From assembly GCA_015494735.1 (NCBI GenBank), contig WGAQ01000013.1, positions 1 through 12,566 of the forward strand: DNA of 12,566 nt. Reading direction: 5' to 3'. A program made the translations under genes and the position numbers. The first letter of the stretch is position 1; each line of letters opens with the position of its first letter. The notes beneath the pieces are model-generated. The model ran no database searches, was not told where the DNA came from, and saw only the letters and a program-made list of their open reading frames with translations. The DNA comes from Caldifarciminota bacterium. Lineage in GTDB: Bacteria > Hydrothermota > Hydrothermia > LBFQ01 > DSFT01. Of the stretch, positions 1-6,253 are shown one piece after another.

Positions 1-2
1 CG

Positions 3-557
3 TTGCTCATTGCTTTGTTTATATTAATCGCCGGTGTCATCATTCTGGCTCTCTGGGTTATTGCCATTTACAATGACCTTGTTAAGAAGAGGCAGATGGT
101 GGAGGAGGCGTGGAGTGGAATCGATGTTCAACTCAAGAGGAGGCACGACCTTATACCCAATCTGGTGGAAACGGTTAAGGGATATGCAAAGCACGAGAGG
201 GAGACCTTCGAGAATGTGACGAAAGCAAGGGCGAGGGCGCTGGAGGCGAAGACTCCAGAGGAGAAGATGAAAGCAGAGCAGGACCTTTCCAGAGCCCTTC
301 TGAGTCTCTTTGCTGTGGCGGAGGCTTATCCGGAGCTGAAGGCAAACGAGAATTTCCTGCACCTGCAGGAGGAATTGTCCGCCATAGAGGATGAGATTCA
401 GCTTGCCAGGAGATACTATAATGCCACCGTAAGGGAATACAACATTGCCATCCAGACATTCCCCCGCAATATCGTTGCATCCATGTTCGGCTTTAAGGAA
501 TACGAATACTTCGATATAGAGCCGGAGGAGGAAAAGCCGCCGCAGGTGAAATTCTGA
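3..557 (+). CDS. lemA: LemA family membrane protein, possibly 5'-truncated
   Basis: The protein has one N-terminal membrane helix (about residues 2-22) followed by a long helical domain. The LemA hallmark is plain at residues 33-65: VEEAWSGIDVQLKRRHDLIP, then NLVETVKGYAKHE. Later family motifs include YYNATVREYNIAIQTFP and a C-terminal FGF-EYF segment. LemA proteins are single-pass bacterial envelope proteins of unclear biochemical role, often encoded beside DUF2207, TPM-domain or HtpX proteins, as here. The frame is open to the window edge. The TTG at position 3 is a possible start, but family members often begin a few residues earlier, so the true start may lie outside the window. The stop is one base from the next start, so the two genes are surely co-transcribed. 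The C-terminal tail is acidic and proline-containing. Confidence 0.93.
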   Translation: MLIALFILIAGVIILALWVIAIYNDLVKKRQMVEEAWSGIDVQLKRRHDLIPNLVETVKGYAKHERETFENVTKARARALEAKTPEEKMKAEQDLSRALLSLFAVAEAYPELKANENFLHLQEELSAIEDEIQLARRYYNATVREYNIAIQTFPRNIVASMFGFKEYEYFDIEPEEEKPPQVKF

Positions 558-558
558 T

Positions 559-2259
559 ATGCTTCTCGTTCTGCTAACGGTCTCGGTTCCCGATACTGTA
601 AATCCCTGTCCTTATGGATACGAGGAATGCATAGTGGATTTTCATTCGGGGATAAAGGTTCTGGAGAATGCTTCCGTTATAGTGAAGGAGGATATAAAGG
701 TCCGTTCGGCGGGAAAATCCATAAAGCACGGCATATACAGGGACTTTCCTCTGGTTTATAAGGACCGGTGGGGGAATAGATTCTCCGTTGAATTCCGGCT
801 AAAGGAAGTCCTTCTGAACGATAAGCCCGTAAAATACTTCACGAAGAATCTAAAAAACGGCATCCGCATATACATCGGAGATAAGGAAAAGACCCTGAAG
901 CCCGGGTATTATAAGTACACCCTGATTTACGAGACGAAGAGACAGATAGGATTCTTCGGGAATCGGGATGAAATATACTGGAATGCGACGGGCAATGGAT
1001 GGAACTTCCCCATAAGGAAAGCAGAGGCTGTTGTGGTGCTTCCGGAGGGAATTCCAGAGGACAGCGTGAAATATGTGGCATATACCGGCGGGCAGGGAGA
1101 GAGGGGAAAGGATTACAGGGCTTTCATCCACAGGAATATGGTGGTCTTCCGTACCACCAGACCTTTAAAACCCCGCGAGGGACTCACCGTTGCCGTCTCG
1201 TTTCCGTCCGGTTATGTGCAACCCCCGTCATTGTGGGAGAGGCTCTACTGGATACTGAAGGACAACAGGGGCTCGTTTATTGCGATTCTCGGATTTATCC
1301 TGATACTCCTGTTTTACATGTGGGCATGGGGCAGATATGGAAAGGACCCCGCCCGGGGCGTTATCATGCCCCGATTCAAACCCCCCGACAACTTCTCCCC
1401 CGCAATGGTGCGCTATATGTGGAAGATGGAATTCGACAATCAGGCTCTGGTGGCGAATCTGATAGACCTTGCCGTCAGGGGATTGCTTCGAATAGAGGAG
1501 ATGGAGGGGGGTTATCGTATCGTTAAACTGGATGGTGATGTGGAGAATCTTCCTGAGGACGAAAGACTCATATACGATATGCTTCCGGATGTGCTGGAAA
1601 TCGAAAAGGGAAAGTATAACGAGATTCTGGAGTCTATACGCTCTGCCCTGAAAACCAGACTTTCTGTGAAGGGAGCGCCCTTCGTGAGATTCAACATCCA
1701 GTACACTGCAATTGGGTGGATTTTCTCCATCCTTCTCATTTTCCTTGCATTTTACTTTTCTTCCGGGGGCATTTCCGAGTTCATGGTGATTTTCCTGATT
1801 ACAGGTGTCCTTCTCGTTCTGAATATCGCCTTCTATAAGTGGATGAAGGCTCCCACGCGGGAGGGGAGGCGCATTCTGGATGAGATAGAGGGATTCAAGC
1901 TATTTCTGGAAAAAACGGAGAAGGAAAGACTCAAAAAACTATACCCGGAGGACTCCATTCCCCGCATATTCGAGAGGTTTTTGCCGTATGCCCTTGCTCT
2001 TGGTATAGAGGAGAACTGGGCGGGCAGGTTCAGCGATGAACTGGAATCGATGGGCTACGAACCGGAGTGGTATGTGGGAAGCGGGGCGGGATTTATGCCT
2101 TCGAGGGGCTTTCTATATGCGTCCGGTATAGGGCGCATCACATCGGGACTTTCTGAGGTCGTATCTTCCGCATCCACACCGCCGGGCAGCACATCCGGAA
2201 TGGGAAGAGGTGGATATTCCGGCGGGGGTGGAGGTGGTGGTGGAGGAGGGGGCTGGTGA
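559..2259 (+). CDS. DUF2207 domain membrane protein with poly-glycine tail
   Basis: This is a 566-residue envelope protein of the DUF2207 family. It starts with a short hydrophobic signal-like segment (residues 1-12), followed by an exported beta-rich DUF2207 domain at about residues 25-220 (HGIYRDFPLVYKDRWGN, then an EIYWNATGNGWNFPI motif). The first membrane helix is at about 238-258. A cytoplasmic-like region follows (FKPPDNFSPAMVRYMWK, then NLIDLAVRGLLRIEE), with two more helices at about 385-402 and 408-426. A second soluble region ends in GRGGYSG plus a run of glycines and a final Trp. This build and the preceding lemA are a common pairing; the role of the pair is not established. An AGGTGA Shine-Dalgarno lies 9 nt before the start, inside lemA. 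A strong hairpin overlaps the stop codon. Confidence 0.9.
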   Translation: MLLVLLTVSVPDTVNPCPYGYEECIVDFHSGIKVLENASVIVKEDIKVRSAGKSIKHGIYRDFPLVYKDRWGNRFSVEFRLKEVLLNDKPVKYFTKNLKNGIRIYIGDKEKTLKPGYYKYTLIYETKRQIGFFGNRDEIYWNATGNGWNFPIRKAEAVVVLPEGIPEDSVKYVAYTGGQGERGKDYRAFIHRNMVVFRTTRPLKPREGLTVAVSFPSGYVQPPSLWERLYWILKDNRGSFIAILGFILILLFYMWAWGRYGKDPARGVIMPRFKPPDNFSPAMVRYMWKMEFDNQALVANLIDLAVRGLLRIEEMEGGYRIVKLDGDVENLPEDERLIYDMLPDVLEIEKGKYNEILESIRSALKTRLSVKGAPFVRFNIQYTAIGWIFSILLIFLAFYFSSGGISEFMVIFLITGVLLVLNIAFYKWMKAPTREGRRILDEIEGFKLFLEKTEKERLKKLYPEDSIPRIFERFLPYALALGIEENWAGRFSDELESMGYEPEWYVGSGAGFMPSRGFLYASGIGRITSGLSEVVSSASTPPGSTSGMGRGGYSGGGGGGGGGGGW

Positions 2260-2265
2260 GCCCCC
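2248..2265. terminator. GC hairpin between convergent genes
   Basis: GGGGGCT and AGCCCCC form a perfect 7-bp stem with a GGTG loop. It overlaps the stop codon of the DUF2207 gene and sits just past the end of the convergent DUF2892 gene. No T-run follows on either strand, so it is not a textbook intrinsic terminator. It may still separate the two convergent transcripts. Confidence 0.45.
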
Positions 2266-2269
2266 AGAA

Positions 2270-2467
2270 TCATTGCCTCTTGCAGGTATTGATTCCGAAG
2301 GGAACGTAGAGTATGCAGAATCCGATGATGGCGGTCAGAAGCAGAATCACCCCTATCACATCGAAGATGATGGCGAGGGTTCCGGTGGTGGAAAACCCGA
2401 GAATAATGAAGATTATACCCAGGACTATCCTCACTATCCTGTCTATTCCACCCACATTGCACTTCAT
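2270..2467 (-). CDS. Small DUF2892 (YgaP-like) membrane protein
   Basis: This 65-residue protein has the DUF2892 pattern: an N-terminal NVGGIDRIVRIVLG, two hydrophobic helices (about residues 11-25 and 30-52), and the ending GFCILYVPFGINTCKRQ. Cysteines sit at positions 3, 51 and 62. In the family this segment occurs alone or fused to rhodanese domains, as in YgaP; its function when alone is unknown. The start is well supported: AAGGAGGTGA lies 4 nt before ATG and is a perfect match to the usual 16S rRNA 3' end. The gene is transcribed alone, toward the DUF2207 gene and away from gmk. Confidence 0.85.
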   Translation of the reverse strand: MKCNVGGIDRIVRIVLGIIFIILGFSTTGTLAIIFDVIGVILLLTAIIGFCILYVPFGINTCKRQ

Positions 2468-2471
2468 GGTT

Positions 2472-2481
2472 TCACCTCCTT
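2472..2481 (-). promoter_or_regulatory. Perfect Shine-Dalgarno of the DUF2892 gene
   Basis: AAGGAGGTGA, followed by AACC and ATG, matches the usual anti-Shine-Dalgarno over ten bases. It is the strongest ribosome binding site in the window and contrasts with the leading genes that have none. Confidence 0.85.
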
Positions 2482-2487
2482 ATCGAA

Positions 2488-2517
2488 AGTATAAAGGCTA
2501 CTGAATAAACCTGTAAA
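2488..2517 (-). promoter_or_regulatory. Promoter of the DUF2892 gene
   Basis: On the minus strand TTTACA (2517-2512) and TATACT (2493-2488) are spaced by 18 bp, a good sigma-70-type match. The -10 sits in a CCTTTATACT context like other promoters here. The predicted transcript has a short leader containing the Shine-Dalgarno. The -35 hexamer overlaps the -10 of the divergent gmk promoter. Confidence 0.6.
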
Positions 2518-2529
2518 ATTTTTCCACCC
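2510..2529 (+). promoter_or_regulatory. Near-leaderless promoter of gmk
   Basis: CCTGTAAAATT contains the -10-like TAAAAT, which ends 10 nt before the gmk ATG. The gap (TTTTTCCACCC-type) holds no Shine-Dalgarno. A start point 6-8 nt past the -10 would leave a leader of only a few bases. This is inferred from sequence alone. Confidence 0.5.
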
Positions 2530-3126
2530 ATGCATCAACCTTTCGTAATAATAGTGTCCGGGCCTTCGGGAGTGGGAAAGACCACCCTGTGCAAGAGGGT
2601 GATGCAACTGGACGGGAATCTGTTTTACTCCGTATCTGCCACCACGAGACCCCGCAGGGAGGGTGAGGTTCACGGAAAGGATTACTATTTCCTGTCGGTG
2701 GAGCAGTTCGAAGAGTGGATAGAAAAGGGAAAATTGCTCGAATGGGCCAGGGTTTATGATAACTACTACGGAACCCCCCTGGATCCGGTTATAGAGAACT
2801 TCGAGAGGGGAAAGGATGTGATAATGGACATAGATGTGCAGGGAAAGAGGCAGATAGAGCGCAACTTCAGGGGAAGGGTGGTTTCCGTTTTCGTCCTTCC
2901 TCCATCCGTGGATGAACTTCTCGAAAGGCTGGAGCAGAGGGGGGCTGAAACACCGGAGCAATTCGAGAAGAGGAAGAAACTGATAATGAGGGACCTGGAG
3001 TACAGGTGGGAGTACGATTACTGGCTCATAAACGATGACCTGGACAAGGCTGTGGGTGAACTCTACAGCATAATAAAGGCCGAGCGCCTGAGGGGGAGAT
3101 ACATGAAATGGCAGGAAAGAAGTTAA
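2530..3126 (+). CDS. gmk: Guanylate kinase
   Basis: A 198-residue enzyme that phosphorylates GMP (and dGMP) to GDP with ATP in the cytoplasm. The P-loop GPSGVGKTT is at residues 11-19. The GMP-binding region SVSATTRPRREGEVHGKDYY is at about 34-53, the lid region follows, and DIDVQG is at about 98-103. Length is typical. The start is the first ATG after a TAAAAT box, with no Shine-Dalgarno. In many bacteria gmk neighbours rpoZ, but here its last 19 bp overlap the ATPase gene of a metal ABC importer. The three genes 2530-4560 probably form one operon. Confidence 0.96.
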   Translation: MHQPFVIIVSGPSGVGKTTLCKRVMQLDGNLFYSVSATTRPRREGEVHGKDYYFLSVEQFEEWIEKGKLLEWARVYDNYYGTPLDPVIENFERGKDVIMDIDVQGKRQIERNFRGRVVSVFVLPPSVDELLERLEQRGAETPEQFEKRKKLIMRDLEYRWEYDYWLINDDLDKAVGELYSIIKAERLRGRYMKWQERS

Positions 3127-3803
3127 TCCTGCGCGTAAAGGATTTGTCCGTCGTTCTCGACGGGAGAAAGATTCTGGAGAATATATCCTTCGAATTGTAC
3201 GAGGGTGAAATTCTGGCCGTTCTGGGTCCGAATGGGGCGGGTAAATCCACCCTCCTGAAGGCCATCCTCGGAATGGTTCCATATACGGGAGAGGTTTATC
3301 TCGCCCCCGGATACAGACCCGGATATATCCCACAGGCCCTTGTGGATATGGGAAAACTGCCCGCCACTGCCCGCGATGTTATAACGATGGGATTCAGGAA
3401 TTATTCGAAGGAGAAGGTGATGGAGGCCGCCCGCAAACTCGACATAGAATCGCATCTGGACAACTTATTCGTGAATCTGTCCGGAGGACTGAAGCAGAGG
3501 ACATTGATAGCCAAAGCCCTTGTCTATGGAAGCAGGATTCTCCTTCTGGATGAGCCCACATCCAATCTGGATATACAGTCGCAGAAGCGCTTCTATTCCA
3601 TACTTAAGGATTTGAAGGAAAAGGAGAAGATTTCTGCCATAATGGTGAGCCACGACCTGGGTGTCGTTACCTCTTATGCAGACAGGGTACTGTGTCTGAA
3701 TGTGCGCATGTTCTATCACGGGAAACCGGGTAAGGAGCTCAATATCGATTTAATCAGGAAGGTTTACGGACACGATGTGGGGGTGATAATCCATGATCAC
3801 TGA
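3108..3803 (+). CDS. Metal (Zn/Mn-type) ABC importer ATPase
   Basis: A 231-residue ABC ATPase with all the expected motifs: Walker A GPNGAGKS (40-47), Q-loop Q76, signature LSGGLKQ (124-130), Walker B LLLDEP (145-150) and H-loop H182. The next gene is an ABC-3 family permease, which places this ATPase in the ZnuC/MntB-type group that drives zinc or manganese uptake. The metal cannot be read from sequence. The tail is histidine-bearing (GHDVGVIIHDH). No substrate-binding protein gene is present in the window. The start is supported by GGGGGAG about 9 nt upstream, inside gmk. The gene overlaps gmk by 19 bp and the permease by 11 bp. Confidence 0.9.
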   Translation: MAGKKLILRVKDLSVVLDGRKILENISFELYEGEILAVLGPNGAGKSTLLKAILGMVPYTGEVYLAPGYRPGYIPQALVDMGKLPATARDVITMGFRNYSKEKVMEAARKLDIESHLDNLFVNLSGGLKQRTLIAKALVYGSRILLLDEPTSNLDIQSQKRFYSILKDLKEKEKISAIMVSHDLGVVTSYADRVLCLNVRMFYHGKPGKELNIDLIRKVYGHDVGVIIHDH

Positions 3804-4560
3804 GGTCCTTATTTACGGGATTCTCGTTTCCATCGTTTCGGGAATACTTTCCTACTTCGTGGTCTCCAGAAATGTGGAATTTGCCGGAGTTGGTATATCC
3901 CATGCGGCTTTTGGCGGCGTTGCCATCGCCATGGTCCTGGGTATAAATCCCGTGTGGTTTCTGCTCGTATTCACCCCAATCGTGGGGATTCTCATAGCCT
4001 CATCTCCCAGAAATCTTTCCGAAAATACCGCAATTGGCATCCTCTTTCCCTTTTTCATGTCCCTTGGAATCATCCTCATATACCTTTCGCAGCAGAATCT
4101 GTCCCTCGTGTGGAGTTATCTGTTCGGGAACATCTTTCTTGTGGGAAGGGGGGATTTCTTCCTCTTCCTCCTGGTCGGGACCCTCGTGGTCCTATATGTG
4201 CTTCTTTTCTTCAGACAGCTGGTATTCACCTCTTTCAGCAGGGAACTCGCCCGTGCATACGGTGTAAATACGACCTTCATCAATTACAGCTTCATGGTCA
4301 TCCTTTCCCTGGGCATCGTGGTTTCCATAAAGATGCTGGGAATCGTTCTCCTCTCCGCTTTCCTGGTCCTTCCTGCCAGTATCTCATTTCTGGTCAGCAG
4401 GGGAGTGCTCCGCAGTTTCCTGTTCACTCTCGTATTTTCTGTCCTCATGAGCGTTCTCGGGATACTGGCTTCCTACTGGATGGACCTTCCCAGCGGTGCA
4501 TCCATCGTGGTGGTGGGAACGCTTATTTATCTCATCTTCTACCTCATCCGCCGCCCCTGA
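3793..4560 (+). CDS. Metal ABC importer permease, ABC-3 (ZnuB-like) family
   Basis: A 255-residue, highly hydrophobic protein with about seven or eight membrane helices. The family-typical N-terminal part contains SRNVEFAGVGISHAAFGGVA, corresponding to the conserved S-H-A-xx-G motif of ZnuB/MntB permeases, and it ends in a basic RRP. It would form the membrane channel for the preceding ATPase. GGTGA lies 6 nt before the start, and the first 11 bp overlap the ATPase stop, which suggests translational coupling. A binding protein would have to be encoded elsewhere. No clear terminator follows the stop. Confidence 0.92.
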   Translation: MITEVLIYGILVSIVSGILSYFVVSRNVEFAGVGISHAAFGGVAIAMVLGINPVWFLLVFTPIVGILIASSPRNLSENTAIGILFPFFMSLGIILIYLSQQNLSLVWSYLFGNIFLVGRGDFFLFLLVGTLVVLYVLLFFRQLVFTSFSRELARAYGVNTTFINYSFMVILSLGIVVSIKMLGIVLLSAFLVLPASISFLVSRGVLRSFLFTLVFSVLMSVLGILASYWMDLPSGASIVVVGTLIYLIFYLIRRP

Positions 4561-5016
4561 AAACACATCTTCACAAATTCATGATGCTCATGGTTTAGTG
4601 TATCTGATTGTAATACGGCATTTGACTCTATGATGCCTATGTTTATGACATGAAACACCTTAAAGAAATGGGCCCGTTAGCTGATGGATTACAAGGACTT
4701 ATCGAAGAAATACTTCACAGTTTTTCCACCACCCCTTCTCCCCCTCCCCCGCGGGGAATGCATATTTTAACTTTTGTGGCAGTTATTTCAAGGTTTTTCA
4801 TGTCGATGAATATGGGTGGCAGGAAAATCCAGCACATTGGATTATGGCTCACTGTACGATTCTCATAAATTTAAGGCCGGGAAAATGGTGTGATGGGGAT
4901 TAGTCCATGATTTTACATATCCGGGATTGTCTGGAGCAAAGAGGAACAGGTATTGCCCCCACAGCCCACCTCTTTCCCCGTGTTCAGAATCTTGCCCAGA
5001 GTTGTGTGATGACTTC
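4561..5016. other. Non-coding or decayed intergenic region
   Basis: About 455 bp with no convincing gene. It holds a pyrimidine-rich tract (4730-4750) ending in the palindrome CCCCGCGGGG (4747-4756) and a weak GGCAT/ATGCC hairpin (4617-4637). The longest open stretch, about 4626-4868 on the plus strand, reads YDAYVYDMKHLKEMGPLADG and continues. It uses TTA, CAA and CGA codons that the neighbouring genes seldom use, and it has no ribosome binding site. It could be a decayed foreign gene, but I do not recognise it. A second short open stretch starts at 4908 (37 codons). Confidence 0.5.
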
Positions 5017-5046
5017 TTGAAAAGAGCAGGCCTCATTCTTTATAAT
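5017..5046 (+). promoter_or_regulatory. Promoter of the tRNA cluster
   Basis: TTGAAA (5017-5022), an 18-bp spacer and a perfect TATAAT (5041-5046) lie about 18 bp before the first tRNA base. This is a near-consensus sigma-70-type promoter. It would give a 5' leader of about 12 nt before tRNA-Arg. Confidence 0.75.
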
Positions 5047-5064
5047 TTTCACGCTGACAGTTGT

Positions 5065-5138
5065 GCCCCCGTAGCTCAACTGGATAGAGCATCGGATTTC
5101 TAATCCGAGGGTTGGGGGTTCGAGTCCCTCCGGGGGCG
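5065..5138 (+). tRNA. tRNA-Arg (anticodon TCT)
   Basis: A 7-bp acceptor stem (GCCCCCG with CGGGGGC) and an anticodon stem TCGGA/TCCGA enclose loop TTTCTAA, giving anticodon TCT. The T-arm loop is TTCGAGT. The discriminator base is G and CCA is not encoded. It reads AGA and probably AGG, and AGG is the dominant arginine codon in the genes here. Confidence 0.96.
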
Positions 5139-5148
5139 TTAAGGAGAT

Positions 5149-5221
5149 GGGGCGTTAGCTCAGCTGGTAGAGCAGCGGATTCTTAATCCGCGGGTCGGGG
5201 GTTCGAGTCCCTCACGCCCCA
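5149..5221 (+). tRNA. tRNA-Lys (anticodon CTT)
   Basis: The acceptor stem is GGGGCGT with ACGCCCC. The anticodon stem GCGGA/TCCGC encloses loop TTCTTAA, giving CTT, which reads AAG. The discriminator is A and CCA is not encoded. It lies 10 nt after tRNA-Arg. Confidence 0.96.
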
Positions 5222-5236
5222 TTCTTTGTATCTCCC

Positions 5237-5311
5237 GGTGGGCGTAGCTCAGCTGGTCAGAGCGGCGGACTGTGGCTCCGCAGGTCGGGGGTTCAAGTCC
5301 CCTCGCCCACC
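5237..5311 (+). tRNA. tRNA-His (anticodon GTG)
   Basis: The acceptor stem is GTGGGCG with CGCCCAC. The anticodon stem GCGGA/TCCGC encloses loop CTGTGGC, giving GTG. An extra G at 5237 can pair with C73 at 5311, the G-1:C73 pair that bacterial histidyl-tRNA synthetase recognises. CCA is not encoded. It lies 15 nt after tRNA-Lys. Confidence 0.96.
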
Positions 5312-5333
5312 TTCCATCCATTCGATTTCCTCC

Positions 5334-5349
5334 CCTTTAAAATTATTGC
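5334..5349 (+). promoter_or_regulatory. Leaderless-type promoter ahead of the OstA-like gene
   Basis: CCTTTAAAATT (5334-5344) contains TAAAAT (5338-5343), which ends 6 nt before the ATG at 5350. There is no Shine-Dalgarno. The spacing fits transcription starting at or next to the start codon. No convincing -35 is visible. The unit may also receive read-through from the tRNA cluster, whose last base is only 38 bp away. Confidence 0.5.
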
Positions 5350-5775
5350 ATGATTCTGTTGATGCATCTTATATTTGCGCAAACTCCAAATAAGTACGTT
5401 TACACGGGTGGATTCTTCGTTTTCTCCCATGGTGATACGCTCAGGACCGACAGGGTCACCCTCTTCGTCGATGGAAAGGTCGAGGGTCTGGAGAAGCATC
5501 CTGCCGTTGCAAAGGTGGAGAGGAAGAAAAACCGCATCGTAATTTACCTCAAAAAGGGCAAAACCTTCTCCGAGAAGGAATTGAAGAGGTATGTGAAGGG
5601 CAAGGTAAAGCGCATAGAAGTTCGCAGCCGTGTGAAGTCCGGAAAGGATTCTCGCAAAAGTATTGAGAAGCGTAAGAAAGAGGAGAAGCGAAACAGGGAG
5701 AAGGACCTGAAGAGGATTCAGAAGCGTGAGAAAGAGCAGAAGAAGTCAGGGAAGGGAGAAAGGGATGTCCGTTAA
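5350..5775 (+). CDS. Small exported OstA/LptA-like protein with charged tail
   Basis: A 141-residue protein of uncertain identity. Residues 1-10 form a very short hydrophobic signal peptide ending IFA-Q. Residues about 17-75 (YVYTGGFFVFSHGDTLRTDR, then VTLFVDGKVEGLE) resemble one OstA/LptA beta repeat (G-x-V-x-x-x-x-G-D-T-L-x-x-D-x-x-x-x-x-x-D-G). From about residue 92 the chain is almost all Lys, Arg, Glu and Ser, with an 18-residue repeat. It overlaps coaD by 11 bp and lies two genes before lptB. In many diderms lptC and lptA directly precede lptB, so a role in the LPS-export bridge is a reasonable inference. The similarity is weak and was judged by eye only. An unrelated secreted protein is the main alternative. 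Confidence 0.7.
   Translation: MILLMHLIFAQTPNKYVYTGGFFVFSHGDTLRTDRVTLFVDGKVEGLEKHPAVAKVERKKNRIVIYLKKGKTFSEKELKRYVKGKVKRIEVRSRVKSGKDSRKSIEKRKKEEKRNREKDLKRIQKREKEQKKSGKGERDVR
5665..5742 (+). repeat. Internal tandem repeat in the charged tail
   Basis: Two 24-base copies (5665-5688 and 5719-5742), 54 bases or 18 codons apart, differ at only about three positions. They encode EKRKKEEK and QKREKEQK. This suggests tail growth by an 18-codon duplication. Confidence 0.75.
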
Positions 5776-6253
5776 AGCCATATATCCCGGCACTTTCGAC
5801 CCCATAACGATGGGGCACGTGGATGTGGTGGAGAGGGCCAGCCGCATATTCGATGAGGTTATAGTGGCTGTGGCCCGTCCCCGTCATAAGACTGCCCTCT
5901 TCTCCTTCGAGGAGCGCATATATCTGGCCCGGGAGTCCCTCAGGCATCTGTCCAATGTGGTGGTGAAGGGATTCGATGGCCTCATGGTGGAATTCGCAAA
6001 GAAGGAAGGGGTGAAGGTGGTAATCCGTGGAATAAGGGCTGTCTCCGATTTCGATTACGAATTCAAAATTGCATGGATGAACAGGAAACTCTGTCCGGAA
6101 CTGGAAACGATATTCCTTATGCCCTCCGAGGAATACTCGTTCCTTGCATCCAGCCTCGTAAAAGAAGTGGCCCTCCTCGGGGGCGATGTGTCCGGTATGG
6201 TTCCGGAGGTTGTCCAGAGGGCTCTGATGGAAAAGATAAACAATGGAAAATAA
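5765..6253 (+). CDS. coaD: Phosphopantetheine adenylyltransferase
   Basis: A 162-residue enzyme that adenylates 4'-phosphopantetheine to dephospho-CoA, the penultimate step of CoA synthesis, in the cytoplasm. It has the nucleotidyltransferase motif GTFDPITMGH (residues 9-18, with H18 catalytic), the substrate-binding IRGIRAVSDFDYE (88-99) and the C-terminal YSFLASSLVKE (124-134). The ATG at 5765 is chosen over an upstream in-frame ATG at 5726 because it gives the usual family N-terminus, and GGGAG lies 6 nt before it. It overlaps the upstream gene and lptB by 11 bp each. Confidence 0.97.
   Translation: MSVKAIYPGTFDPITMGHVDVVERASRIFDEVIVAVARPRHKTALFSFEERIYLARESLRHLSNVVVKGFDGLMVEFAKKEGVKVVIRGIRAVSDFDYEFKIAWMNRKLCPELETIFLMPSEEYSFLASSLVKEVALLGGDVSGMVPEVVQRALMEKINNGK

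Noticed and set aside
2464..3333. 289-codon open frame antisense to gmk and the metal ATPase
   Set aside because: It is a shadow of two clearly identified genes, and its protein is low-complexity and unrecognisable.
4756..4800. TTTTAACTTTT as another promoter box of the leaderless type
   Set aside because: No start codon follows at 6-10 nt and no gene follows.
5726..5764. Upstream in-frame start for coaD
   Set aside because: The added residues are basic and non-homologous, while the ATG at 5765 has a Shine-Dalgarno and gives the normal family N-terminus.
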